DNA from: Eutreptiella sp. 'Long Island Sound 2002'
Lineage: Eukaryota; Euglenozoa; Euglenophyceae; Eutreptiales; Eutreptiaceae
Length of the DNA stretch: 64,000 bases
NCBI GenBank assembly: GCA_964036045.1
Contig: OZ038385.1
Coordinates: 43,637,722 to 43,701,721 of the forward strand
Direction: 5' to 3'
Below the pieces are notes generated by a model. The model did no database searches, was not told the DNA's origin, and was given only the letters and a program-made list of their open reading frames with translations. The position numbers and the translations under genes are program-made. Of the stretch, positions 37,201 to 48,085 are shown piece after piece. Numbering within the stretch: position 1 is the first letter of the stretch; each line of letters opens with the position of its first letter.

Positions 37201-40200
37201 GGGGGTATTTGTGGGTTGTTGCGATGTCAATTTCAGTCGTATTGTACCTCCGGGCGGTGCTCTCGGTGCCACTGGTACTCTGCTTTCCGTTCCCGCCGGT
37301 CGCCTGTCGTTCTGTTTTGGTCTGCAAGGGCCCAGTATGGTCATCGATACAGCGTGCTCGTCGTCTCTGGTTGCCACGCATTTGGCCCATCGTCATCTAC
37401 GCAGTGGGGACTGCACGCTTACCGTGGCTGCAGGGGTTAATGCGATCCTTGCGCCTGGCCTCTTCATCAGTTTCGCTGCTGCTCGCATGCTCAGCCCTGA
37501 TGGTTCCTGCAAGACATTCGACACCAGTGCCAATGGCTATGCGAGAGGTGAAGGGTGTGCTGCCGTTGTTATGGAGCTCCCAGCTGCTGTACGCACCTCA
37601 GCTCTGATGATTTCGGGCTCCTACGTCAATCAAGATGGTCGCAGTGCGAGCCTCAGTGCACCGAACGGACCGCAGCAAGAATCGATGCTTTTGGCATCTT
37701 TGAAGGACGCAGGGCTGGGGCCGAGGCAAGTACAGTACATAGAGACCCATGGGACGGGCACAGCACTTGGGGACCCCCTGGAGGTAGGGGCACTGAAGGC
37801 GGTGTTTGGGAGTGCTCAGGAGGCGGGGGACGTGCTTTTCCTGGGGGCCCTGAAAACAAACATTGGACATTGCGAAGCCGTCTCGGGGGCCGCCAGTTTG
37901 GTAAAGGTGGTACTTGCTTTAGGTCGTGCCGAAGTCCCTCCCAATATTCATTTCCACGAGCTTAACCCGTTGTTGGATTTCGAGGGTTTTTCGGTGGTGC
38001 TTCCGACAGAGACCGTGCATATCCGAAATGCCGGAGACCAAATGGCTTTGGCAGGTGGCGTGAGTTCCTTTGGTATAACGGGAACAAACGCCCACATAAT
38101 TGTGCAGACAGACAGACGGGAGGTGCAGGCCGGGCGGATACGCATCAGCTATGCGCCGCGACGGTTTCCGTGGCTACCAACTCCCAACCATATGCTACTC
38201 CAGAGGGCCAGTGCGGATGGATCTGGATATACCGTGGGCATGGGCCTACGAATGCACCGGTTGGTGAAGGATCACATTGTGAATGGGGACGTGTTGGTGC
38301 CAGCCGCCATGTTCATGGAGATGGCCGCCGCCGCCTTTCGACGGGTGCAGGGATGCCATGACGGAATGTGTGTGGTTGTGGAAGAGCTGGCAATCGAGCT
38401 CCCACTGGTGTTGCCATCCACCGCACCAGAGGTAGCCCAGACCTTCATGGAAGTCCGATTTGAAGAGGAGAGTGAATTCGATATCCGTAGTTACGAGGAG
38501 ACGGACCCTGAAGAGCACACAGTGCATGTACGCGGTACCATCAGCAGCCGGCAAGGGTTACTGGGCGACCGGTCTTCCGCTTTGCATGCTGCCTCTGGAC
38601 GATGTACTCGGCAGCTAGATGCCATTGCACTGTATGACAAGCTTGATGGGCTTGGGCTGCGGTATGGACCCGAGTTCCGCACCGTGACTGAGTGCTTTGT
38701 TGGTGCTGGTGAGGCCTTAGGCAGACTGCAGGCGGCGTCCGGATGGTGGAAAGAATTCAATATCCACCCAGCGTTGATTGATGGGGCCTTCCATCTTGTT
38801 CTGGCGGCTCTGGGTGACAACGCAAGCAAGATGCTTGTGCCAGTATCGGTGGATGTAACCACCGTGTGCAAGTACGGCGGGAGCATGCTGCAGGGCCACG
38901 CTAAGGTTGTGAGCGATATGCAGAATGCTGATACGGAGGTGATTGCCAATGTGCTAATGACGGATGTGGATGGTCAGGTAGTAATGATGCTGGAAGGGCT
39001 GCATCTGCGCGGTGTATCAGGCTTGGGTGCTGGTGTTAAAAAGGAAGCCAGTGTGGAGTTTGTATTGAGGTGGCAGCCGGGCTCCTTGCAGCGGAAAGCA
39101 GAGGCAGAGATGGGCACAGGATGTCTAGTTATATATGGAGAGGAGGATGCGATTGTGGAACAGTTTGCCTCCGCGTTTGGATCGAAATGCACACAGAAGC
39201 AGATGACTGGGGACACACAGCAGACGGAGATTACTGAGTGGGTACAAGCACAGCAGTGGGACGGCATAGTGATTGTTGCTGGGACTACAGTCGCTGTGGA
39301 CACCGTGTTGATGGCAGTGCTGTACACGATGAAAGCAGTTGGGGGCTCACACGGATCTGGAGGATCGGTACCTTGTGTGATGGTTGTGACGCGATGTGTG
39401 CAACACCTGGAAATCAATGAGAGAGGGGTCAGCCTTGCAGGGGTATGGGGTCTAGCGCGTTCCGCACGAGCGGAGCTGGCGGGGGTGAACCTGGTGTGTG
39501 TGGACACGGATGGGAGCACAACCGCAACATCCATTGTGGAGGAGTACAAACACTTGCACGCAGGTAGGGCAGCGGGAGCTGTGGTCCTTCCTTGCGAGGT
39601 GGCGCTGCAGGGTGGAGAGCGATACGAGCCCCGCTTGGTGCCACATTCGATTCGGTCGCCTGCTGACGTTGAGGATGTGCTGTTCAGGAAGAAGGGTACC
39701 TACATTGTGTCCGGTGGATTGAATGGGATTGGTCTCGTCACCGCCCGTTGGATGGCAGAGCACGGCGCCGGACACCTTGTTCTTGTGTCACGCAGCGGGC
39801 GTGTAGGACCAGGGATGGAGGCTGAGTGGCAGGCACTAGAAGCCACACAAAGTACTGTGCATGTGATTGCATGTGATGTCTCTTCTGTGGACCAAGTGCG
39901 ATCTATGATGCGGGAGATCACCTTCAACGATCACCTTCCTCCTGTGCGTGGAGTGGTCCACTCTGCAGGTTTGCTTGTGGATGGACTCCTGTCGAAGCAG
40001 GACATGGAGAGCTTTGCCAAAGTATATGGCCCCAAGGTGCATGGAGCATGGCATTTACATAGGGAGACCTCAGGAATGAGCCTGGACATGTTTGTGCTGT
40101 TTTCGTCTGTCACAGCGGCGCTTGGCAATCCGGGGCAATGCAACTATGGGGCGGCGAATGCATGTTTGGATGCGTTAGCACGATGGCGGCACAAGAACGG

Positions 40201-43200
40201 GCTGAGTGGAAGCAGCATCCAATGGGGCCCCTGGTCAGAGACGGGCATGGCCGTTCGGGCAGGAGTAGCGGAAGTGTCTGCCTCCTTTGGCATTGGTGCT
40301 GTGACGACCGCTGTAGGTCTGCGGTGCATGGCAAACGTGCTTCGAAGTCAGGCCCCTTTGACACTGATTGTTCCACTGAATGAGAAGCTGCTGACGGAGC
40401 AATATCCAGCCACATCAGGTCTATTTGGACGTCAAATCGTATCCCGAGCAGCAGCAGCGCCGCCGGTAGAGCTTTCGGACGCGAATGTATCAGACATTCA
40501 GCCAAAGGTGATTGCATTTGTGCAGCAACTGCTGCAGGCGGACACTGCGATCGATGTACATCAGCCACTGCTCGACATGGGCCTGGATTCACTGACCGCT
40601 GTTGAGTTCAGGAACATGCTGCAGAAGGAGTATTCTAGGTTGAAGATGCCGAGTACACTGGTTTTCGATTACCCGACGATTGAGGCAGTCACTGGCTTCA
40701 TCAGCAAGCAGATGAGTGGCTTGAAAGTAGGTGCGGGGAAATCTGTGAAGAAACAGACAGCAAAATACAGTGGGTCTGCCGTGATGGGGACCGCTTGCCG
40801 GCTGCCTGGGGGTGCTGACAGCCCCGAATCCTTCTGGCAAATGCTGCAGAACAAGACCAATTGCATGGGTGAGATTCCGCTTGAGAGATTTGACATTGAT
40901 CTGTACTATGATCCGAACTTTGACGTGCCAGGGAAGACATACGTGCGTCATGCGGCTTTCGTTGAAAACATGGAGATGTTTGATGCCACATTCTTTGGCA
41001 TTTCGTCTGGCGAAGCTGTAGCAATGGACCCTCAGCAGCGTCTGATTCTGGAGACATGCTTCGATGCTCTCCACATTGCTGGCTACAGTAAGGAGAGCTT
41101 GATGCAAAGCCAGACGGGGGTATTTGTGGGATGTATGTTTACGGACTATTTGCAGGAAACGGAAGAGACTGGTGCGTACAAGGCCACCGGGTGCCATGGT
41201 GCGGTACCCGCCAATCGACTGTCGTTCTGTCTTGGTTTGCAAGGGCCCAGTATGATGGTTGACACAGCGTGCTCGTCGTCTCTGGTTGCCACACATTTGG
41301 CCCATCGTCATCTACGCAGTGGGGACTGCACGAGTGCCGTTGCTGCAGGGGTGAACGCCCTCTTATCACGTGTACCTTTTGTATCCGAGTGTGCCGCACG
41401 TATGCTCAGTCCTGACGGACATTGTAAGACATTCGACGCCCGAGCCAATGGGTATGCCCGGGGAGAGGGTTGCGTTTCCGTTATCCTTTGCCCCGCCAAC
41501 ACTGCTAAGGGTCACCAGAAGTGGAGCAATGGGGTGATCCATGGCACTGCGGTTAATCAGGATGGGCGCAGCGCTAGTCTGACTGCACCCAACGGCCCAT
41601 CGCAAGAGGCCGTCCTTCAGTCGGCGTTGGCAGATGCCGGGTTTCAAGCGGAAGAAGTGCGGTATATTGAGACCCATGGCACTGGAACAGCGCTTGGAGA
41701 TCCACTAGAAGTTGGGGCACTGAAGGCAGTGTTCGGTGGAAGGCAGGAATCTGAAAGGTCCCTTTGCTTGGGTGCGTTAAAGACCAACATCGGGCACACT
41801 GAAGGAACGGCCGGTGCAGCAGGCATGCTGAAATTAATTCTTGGGTTGTGCCATGCGGAAGTTCCACCGAACATACATTTGCAAGAGCTGAACAGCTTTT
41901 TAGACTTCGAGGGATTCTCTGTGGTCCTACCAACGGAAGCTGTGGGGCTTGACTATGTGAGTGCCAAGCAGGGCTTGATTGGTGGTGTCAGCTCATTTGG
42001 ATTCAGTGGTACCAACGGTCACGTGGTGATCAATGCATCTGGACCAGCTGGGGCTGATAGGTCTGCACCAAGTGACAGAACACGGTTCAGATACGACCCC
42101 AAGTCCCTGCCGTGGAAAAAGACGCGCCCACATATGCTACTCCAGAGGGCCAGTGCGGATGGATCTGGATATACCGTGGGCATGGGCCTACGAATGCACC
42201 GGTTGGTGAAGGATCACATTGTGAATGGGGACGTGTTGGTGCCAGCCGCCATGTTCATGGAGATGGCCGCCGCCGCCTTTCGACGGGTGCAGGGATGCCA
42301 TGACGGAATGTGTGTGGTTGTGGAAGAGCTGGCAATCGAGCTCCCACTGGTGTTGCCATCCACCGCACCAGAGGTAGCCCAGACCTTCATGGAAGTCCGA
42401 TTTGAAGAGGAGAGTGAATTCGATATCCGTAGTTACGAGGAGACGGACCCTGAAGAGCACACAGTGCATGTACGCGGTACCATCAGCAGCCGGCAAGGGT
42501 TACTGGGCGACCGGTCTTCCGCTTTGCATGCTGCCTCTGGACGATGTACCCGGCAGCTAGATGCCATTGCACTGTATGACAAGCTTGATGGGCTTGGGCT
42601 GCGGTATGGACCCGAGTTCCGCACCGTGACTGAGTGCTTTGTTGGTGCTGGTGAGGCCTTAGGCAGACTGCAGGCGGCGTCCGGATGGTGGAAAGAATTC
42701 AATATCCACCCAGCGTTGATTGATGGGGCCTTCCATCTTGTTCTGGCGGCTCTGGGTGACAACGCAAGCAAGATGCTTGTGCCAGTATCGGTGGATGTAA
42801 CCACCGTGTGCAAGTACGGCGGGAGCATGCTGCAGGGCCACGCTAAGGTTGTGAGCGATATGCAGAATGCTGATACGGAGGTGATTGCCAATGTGCTAAT
42901 GACGGATGTGGATGGTCAGGTAGTAATGATGCTGGAAGGGCTGCATCTGCGCGGTGTATCAGGCTTGGGTGCTGGTGTTAAAAAGGAAGCCAGTGTGGAG
43001 TTTGTATTGAGGTGGCAGCCGGGCTCCTTGCAGCGGAAAGCAGAGGCAGAGATGGGAACAGGATGTCTAGTTATATATGGAGAGGAGGATGCGATTGTGG
43101 AACAGTTTGCCTCCGCGTTTGGATCGAAATGCACACAGAAGCAGATGACTGGGGACACACAGCAGACGGAGATTACTGAGTGGGTACAAGCACAGCAGTG

Positions 43201-45601
43201 GGACGGCATAGTGATTGTTGCTGGGACTACAGTCGCTGTGGACACCGTGTTGATGGCAGTGCTGTACACGATGAAAGCAGTTGGGGGCTCACACGGATCT
43301 GGAGGATCGGTACCTTGTGTGATGGTTGTGACGCGATGTGTGCAACACCTGGAAATCAATGAGAGAGGGGTCAGCCTTGCAGGGGTATGGGGTCTAGCGC
43401 GTTCCGCACGAGCGGAGCTGGCGGGGGTGAACCTGGTGTGTGTGGACACGGATGGGAGCACAACCGCAACATCCATTGTGGAGGAGTACAAACACTTGCA
43501 CGCAGGTAGGGCAGCGGGAGCTGTGGTCCTTCCTTGCGAGGTGGCGCTGCAGGGTGGAGAGCGATACGAGCCCCGCTTGGTGCCACATTCGATTCGGTCG
43601 CCTGCTGACGTTGAGGATGTGCTGTTCAGGAAGAAGGGTACCTACATTGTGTCCGGTGGATTGAATGGGATTGGTCTCGTCACCGCCCGTTGGATGGCAG
43701 AGCACGGCGCCGGACACCTTGTTCTTGTGTCACGCAGCGGGCGTGTAGGACCAGGGATGGAGGCTGAGTGGCAGGCACTAGAAGCCACACAAAGTACTGT
43801 GCATGTGATTGCATGTGATGTCTCTTCTGTGGACCAAGTGCGATCTATGATGCGGGAGATCACCTTCAACGATCACCTTCCTCCTGTGCGTGGAGTGGTC
43901 CACTCTGCAGGTTTGCTTGTGGATGGACTCCTGTCGAAGCAGGACATGGAGAGCTTTGCCAAAGTATATGGCCCCAAGGTGCATGGAGCATGGCATTTAC
44001 ATAGGGAGACCTCAGGAATGAGCCTGGACATGTTTGTGCTGTTTTCGTCTGTCACAGCGGCGCTTGGCAATCCGGGGCAATGCAACTATGGGGCGGCGAA
44101 TGCATGTTTGGATGCGTTAGCACGATGGCGGCACAAGAAAGGGCTGAGTGGAAGCAGCATCCAATGGGGCCCCTGGTCAGAGACGGGCATGGCCGCCCGC
44201 TCGGACATTCTGTCTCTCGCCCAGGCCTCCGGAATCATCCCCTTATCAACAGCCGTCGCCCTTCGCTCGTTTGCGGACGCATGCCTGTCCCGCATCCCCG
44301 TGACCTTTGTCTGCGGCCTGACCCCCACGCTGCTGGTGCAGGCCAATCCCCCGACCGCCATGCTGTTCCCTGCGGCCGCCCAACACCCCCCTCCCCCTGG
44401 TGCCGTTGCTGTGCTGTCCGAGGCGGAGGTTTACGACGTGGTGCAGACCGTCCTCCAGTCGTACGTGAACTCGGAGGTCACCCCGGACGAGCCCCTTCTG
44501 CAGATGGGGCTCGACTCCATCACGGCGGTGGAGCTCCGCAACGCCCTGCAGACGCGTTTTCCCGCCGTGCACCTCTCGGCCACCCTCGTCTTTGACTACT
44601 CCACCCTCAAGGCCCTAGCCACGTACATCCACGGCGCCCAGCCCTCCGCCGCCCCCGCCGTCCGGGCTCCCGGCCCCCCGCGCCCCCCGCAGGGGGCCGG
44701 GTCGAAGGCCCGGCCCAGGGTTGCAGTGACCGGGATGGCCTGTCGGATGCCGGGAGGCGTGGAGTCGCCTGGGGCCCTGTGGGAGGGCCTGAGGACCGCG
44801 ACGGACTGGATGCAGCCCATCCCGGCCGACCGCATGGACATCGCAGCCATCTACGACCCCCACGAGGCCCGCCTCGACACCACCTACACCGACCGCGCGG
44901 CGCTGGTGCCGGACCCGTACGCGTTCGACCCCAAGCACTTCCGCATGTCAAAGACCGAGGCCGCATTCCTCGACCCCCAGCTCCGGTGGCTCCTTGAGAC
45001 TGCATGGCTCAGTCTAGAGGACGCCAGCATCGTCCCGGCATCCCTCGCGGACAGCGCCTGTGGGACGTTCATCGGGGCGTACAATTTCGACCACCGGGAC
45101 ATGGTGGTGTCCGCCGGGGCGCAGATGGGCAGCACGTACGTGGCCCAGAACCTCGCGGCCTCGGCGTTGAGCGGGCGGTTGGCGTACGAGTACGACCTCC
45201 ATGGGCCCTCGGTGCTAGTCAACACCGCCTGCAGCTCCTCCCTCATTGCCATGCAGACCGCGTGCGTGAGCCTCACTGAGGGCGCCTGCACGGTCGCACT
45301 CGCCGGCGGCTCCAATGCCATCCTGTACCCAGGGCCGTTCGTGGGCCTCTGCGCCATCAGCGCCCTCTCGCGCCGCGGCCGCTGCGCGACCTTTGATGCC
45401 GCAGCGGACGGGTTTGCACGGGGCGAGGGCTGCATTGTGATGGTGCTGCAGCCGCTGTTGGGGAAGCCCGGCGCGCAGGCAGAGGGGTATGCCTTGGTGC
45501 GTGGTGGAGCGACGAACCAGGACGGCCGCAGTGCGGGTTTCACGGCGCCGCATGGGCCTTCGCAGACGGCTCTGATCCGAAGGCTGCTGGACACTGCACA
45601 G
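19673..45601 (+). CDS. Giant modular type I polyketide synthase, exon 1 (8,643 codons)
   Basis: It builds a polyketide chain on tethered acyl carrier proteins. Domain order by residue: methyltransferase-like (about 30-520), GNAT-like (521-700), ACP (738-808, Ser769); module 1 KS (847-1263, Cys1015), DH, ER, KR, ACP (Ser2404); module 2 KS (Cys2631)-DH-ER-KR-ACP (Ser4036); module 3 KS (Cys4263)-DH-ER-KR-ACP (Ser5668); module 4 KS (Cys5895)-DH-KR-ACP (Ser6973); module 5 KS (Cys7200)-DH-KR-ACP (Ser8282); first part of KS6 (Cys8520). No AT domain occurs between any KS and DH. Coding is uninterrupted for 25.9 kb. The frame would read on to a TAG at 45641-45643, but it leaves the KS family exactly at codon 8643 (CAG), where a GT donor begins. 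The start is the first ATG after an in-frame stop. Confidence 0.93.
22211..27061 (+). other. PKS module 1: KS-DH-ER-KR-ACP, no AT
   Basis: KS1 has DTACSSS (Cys codon 22715-22717), HGTGT and a KT..GH motif. DH1 has His1315 and Asp1483, but the usual HxxxGxxxxP reads HVVGSDVVVP, with Ser for Gly at the fifth position. The KR structural half (RSARAEL) precedes an ER (about 24989-25948) whose NADPH loop is HGVSGPSG. The KR has VSGGLNGIGL, a catalytic Lys, LFSSV and NYGAAN, and LVD in place of LDD, so a B-type KR is likely. ACP Ser codon is 26882-26884. KS1 to about 23700 is GC-rich. From 23969 onward the DNA is nearly identical to modules 2-5. Confidence 0.88.
27062..31957 (+). other. PKS module 2: KS-DH-ER-KR-ACP, no AT
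   Basis: KS2 (Cys codon 27563-27565) keeps DTACSSS, HGTGT and KTNIGH. The KS N-terminal motif reads VMGTACRLPGG instead of the usual I/V-G-M-A-C. DH2 has the full HIVNGDVLVP and HPALIDGAFH motifs. ER2 lies at about 29886-30846, KR2 at about 30880-31590, and the ACP2 Ser codon is 31778-31780. The KS pocket region at 27395-27520 differs from modules 3-5. Predicted result: a fully reduced two-carbon unit if the ER is active. Confidence 0.88.
31958..36853 (+). other. PKS module 3: KS-DH-ER-KR-ACP, no AT
   Basis: It is an almost exact copy of module 2 at a 4,896-bp offset (KS Cys codon 32459-32461, ACP Ser codon 36674-36676). The main difference is a block in the KS upstream of the active site (about 32293-32400, GVFVGCMFTDYLQE), which is shared with module 5. 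All catalytic motifs named for module 2 are present. Confidence 0.88.
36854..40768 (+). other. PKS module 4: KS-DH-KR-ACP, ER absent, divergent KS core
   Basis: KS4 (Cys codon 37355-37357, DTACSSS, HGTGT, KTNIGH) diverges strongly from the other copies between about 37216 and 38185 and is 27 bp shorter. The DNA on either side is nearly identical to modules 2, 3 and 5. The ER is missing: after RYEPRL a short linker (VPHSIRSPADVEDVLF, about 39635-39690) leads directly into KR. Ser codon of ACP4 is 40589-40591. Predicted result: an alkene. Confidence 0.88.
40769..44719 (+). other. PKS module 5: KS-DH-KR-ACP, ER absent, recombinant 3' end
   Basis: KS5 (Cys codon 41270-41272) resembles KS3 near its active site but has its own block at about 41345-41402 (NALLSRVPFVSE). 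The ER is absent with the same linker as module 4. Near-identity with the other modules stops abruptly in KR5 at about 44194, just after the WGPWSETGMA motif. Beyond this the KR tail and ACP (GLDSI, Ser codon 44516-44518) are GC-rich and unrelated in DNA to ACPs 1-4. The motifs needed for reduction and carrier function remain. Confidence 0.87.
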
Positions 45602-45694
45602 GTTGCCTCCCTCGCCTCATCTCCACGGGCAAAGCCTCGGTAGTGTGTGATAAGAGTACTGGGGGGTATTTGGAATGGCGAGATTTGGAATGGC

Positions 45695-45815
45695 GAAATC
45701 ACCTCAAAGAGAGGTTGCCTCTAGCCCCTAAAACTGGATATCACTTTTTTGAGGGGGGGGTGGGGTGGGTGGGGGTGGGGGTCAAAAGTTTTCGCTGAGA
45801 AGGCTCCAAGCAATG
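45695..45815 (+). repeat. Partial copy of the intron repeat
   Basis: It begins AAATCACCTC(A/G)AAGAGAGG and passes to CCCCTAAAACTGGATATCAC, a G-rich run, and GTCAAAAGTTTT, all shared with the two full copies at 46735 and 47592, but lacks the tRNA-like part. The G-rich run (about 45750-45781) could form a G-quadruplex. Confidence 0.7.
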
Positions 45816-47034
45816 GGAGACACCCTTGTGTCACATCCACCCCTGTGTCACATCCACTCCACACCCTAACCTCGCCGTACCTTTGACTATTGTTGCACCT
45901 CAAGTGGACGCTTCTGTAGCATCTGGCGGAGTGCTCTCTGGCGCTTCCAGCGCACCCGCCCAAGGCTCCGCCAAATCCTACCCAGTGTCCCCCAACTCTT
46001 TTGGCGCGAGTACAGGCTACTTCCCCCTCTGCTCAATAGCAAACAGGTCATACCGGCCTCGCCCAGTGGGCGCTAATCCCGGACGGATTAACCTTTGCAG
46101 ACCATCAACACCCGTGATATGCTTGTACTGGACCTTTCCCTCCTTGACCAGCACAGGAGAAAAATACCTTCTGCCCCGCGGGCAGGTTATCAAACCATAA
46201 TGCCACATTGGAATGTCCTCCACCTCTCAGTGTCCCCCTGTTTTGGGGATCGGGGGGTTAGACCCCCCCCCCCCCCGGATCCCCACGCCCCATGACCTGG
46301 GTCCCAAAGAGCTGGTTCGGCTCAGAGAAGGGGGCGCTTGGACAAGGGGAAGGGGGGGGGATGGAGGGAGGTGGTCAATGTACCCCCCCCCCCCTTGTCC
46401 TTCCCCACCCCAGGGAAGACGGTCCCCCACCACCCCCTAGGGGACGGTCACCAAGTGACGCCCCCCCCCCCCTGGGGGGCCGCACTACCACTGTACACGC
46501 ACATTTGCAGGTACAGAAATTGCAGCATAAAACAAAAGAATTCAGCATAAGATGCGTTCAAAGGGCTGGCAATGTACGTGGACCTACTCCTTGACCAGCT
46601 CAGTGTAAATTTTCTTGGTCCTGCTCCACTTGACCTTGAACTCTTGCACATGCTCACCACTTTCCACTGGAATGCTTTGGGCAGCACTCTTGGGTGGTGG
46701 TTTTGCCACAACAACACAGTGAGCTGCAACCAAAAATCACCTCGAAGAGAGGTTGTTAGATCAAGCGCAGGCGCGGGCGTCATATACCCCCCTTTTTTGG
46801 GGTCATTCGCGTAGCATACCCCAAGGCATGATATTGGATGTCCAACCCCTTGTAAAATCATTATTTTGCCCAGTAAGACCATCCCCCAATGGATTTTTTG
46901 ATTTTGAGGCCTCTACCCCCTAAAACTGGATATCACTTTTTTGGGGGGTGGGGGGGTGGGGGTGTTGGGGGGGGGGGTCAAAAGTTTTTGCTTAATAGGC
47001 TACAAGCAGTGGGGACGCACGGTGCTGGTAACAC

Positions 47035-47101
47035 GGCCAGCGGTCCAATGGTAACGCAGCCGGATCCAGATTCGCAGGCGTCGGTTCGAATCCTGGTCTG
47101 G
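47035..47101 (+). other. tRNA-like segment (A/B box), SINE-like
   Basis: It has a B box (GGTTCGAATCC) and an A-box-like stretch (GGTCCAATGGTAACGC), and its ends can pair (GGCCAG with CTGGTC). At about 67 bases it is short for a tRNA and I cannot fix an anticodon loop, so I call it tRNA-like, not a tRNA gene. Confidence 0.5.
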
Positions 47102-47140
47102 TGAATTTTAGCGCCGCCGCCGGCGGCGGCGGCGCAAAAG

Positions 47141-47217
47141 TGGCAAGACTGGGGTTCGAACCGCCGACTCGCTGGTACCGGTCGGCTGCTTTACCACTCG
47201 GCTAGGCTTGGGTTGCA
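47141..47217 (-). other. tRNA-like segment on the minus strand
   Basis: On the minus strand it has an A box (TAGCCGAGTGG) and a B box (GGTTCGAACCC) in tRNA-like spacing. It faces the plus-strand tRNA-like segment at 47035 across a GC palindrome (47110-47136). Confidence 0.5.
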
Positions 47218-47420
47218 ATACAGGGCCTCCCTGCTGCTTGGGGCCGCATCTGCCACTGACAAAAAACCCAAACTGTGTGTATCTGACTGACTGCCTGCTT
47301 GCTGGCTCAGGGACTGATTGGCTGACTGTCAACCTCTCTTCGAGGTGCACTGCCGAAGGCAATAGAATTTTGGGTTGAGCAAGTGACGGTCCCCTACCCC
47401 CCCCGCCTGGGGATTTAGAG

Positions 47421-47433
47421 TTAGGGTTAGGGT
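47421..47433 (+). repeat. Short interstitial TTAGGG repeat
   Basis: Two TTAGGG units lie in the intron, within a C-rich/T-rich context between the two large direct repeats. Confidence 0.7.
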
Positions 47434-47910
47434 CACCGAGCTGGTGGAACCAGTCTTGGTTTTATAACCCTTTTTAGGGTCTAGGGTGGACCTACCAGGT
47501 TTAGCAGCAGCAGTAGCAAGCAGCAGCAAGCAGCAGCACGCGCGAAATGGCTAAAAATCAGATCTCCGCCGTGGTGCTTTGGATTCGGGTGAAATCACCT
47601 CGAAGAGAGGTTGTTAGATCAAGCGCAGGCGCGGGCGTCATATACCCCCCTTTTTTGGGGTCATTCGCGTAGCATACCGCAAGGCATGATATTGGATGTC
47701 CAACCCCTTGTAAAATCATTATTTTGCCCAATAAGAGCATCCCCCAATGGATTTTTTGATTTTGAGGCCTCTACCCCCTAAAACTGGATATCACTTTTTT
47801 GAGGGGGGGTGGGGGGGGGTGGGGGGGTGGGTGGGTGGGTGGGGGGGGGGGGGGTCAAAAGTTTTTCCTTAATAGGCTACAAGCAGTGGGGACGCACGGT
47901 GCTGGTAACA

Positions 47911-47977
47911 GGGGCAGCGGTCCAATGGTAACGCAACCGATACCAGATGTGCAGGCGTCGGTTCGAATCCTGGTCTG
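47911..47977 (+). other. tRNA-like segment, repeat copy 2
   Basis: It is homologous to 47035-47101, with the B box GGTTCGAATCC and the same A-box-like stretch. Confidence 0.5.
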
Positions 47978-48013
47978 CTGACTTTTAGCGCCGCCGCCGG
48001 CGGCGGCGCCAAA

Positions 48014-48085
48014 GTGGCTAGACAAGGGTTCGAACCGCCGACCACACGGATGCCGGCCGGCTGCGCTGCCACTCGGCCACTACTT
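48014..48085 (-). other. tRNA-like segment, repeat copy 2, minus strand
   Basis: It is homologous to 47141-47217, with GGTTCGAACCC on the minus strand. It faces 47911-47977 across the palindrome at about 47988-48010. Confidence 0.45.

Larger units (their letters stand above)
23969..44193 (+). repeat. Tandem near-identical PKS module repeats (4,896 / 3,915 bp)
   Basis: From CTGTATGACAAGCTTG at 23969 the sequence repeats at 28865, 33761 and, without ER, at 38630 and 42572. By eye only a few substitutions per several kilobases are seen between copies, for example 24388 a/g, one site near 25090, and one near 25752. Length steps are 4,896 bp for ER-containing units; the ER-less step is 3,915 bp, after allowing for a 27-bp shorter KS4. 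Copies differ mainly within the KS domains. Confidence 0.92.
46735..47372 (+). repeat. Intron direct repeat, copy 1 (with tRNA-like fold-back)
   Basis: It runs from AAATCACCTCGAAGAGAGG to GCAATAGAATTTTGG and is matched closely by 47592-48245. Within it are two oppositely oriented tRNA-like segments around a GCCGCC/GGCGGC palindrome. Confidence 0.8.

Noticed and set aside
24313-43491. Repeated minus-strand frames of 191, 160 and 152 codons
   Set aside because: They recur because the PKS modules repeat. They have no domain and are antisense to conserved coding sequence.
45602-45643. TAG at 45641-45643 as the true end of the PKS gene
   Set aside because: It would cut KS6 before its catalytic histidines, and the missing KS half follows after a GT-AG interval in perfect phase. 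I treat the last 13 codons as intron.
47035-48085. Functional tRNA genes
   Set aside because: A and B boxes are present, but length and anticodon arm do not fit a confident tRNA. They are part of a repeated, inverted element.
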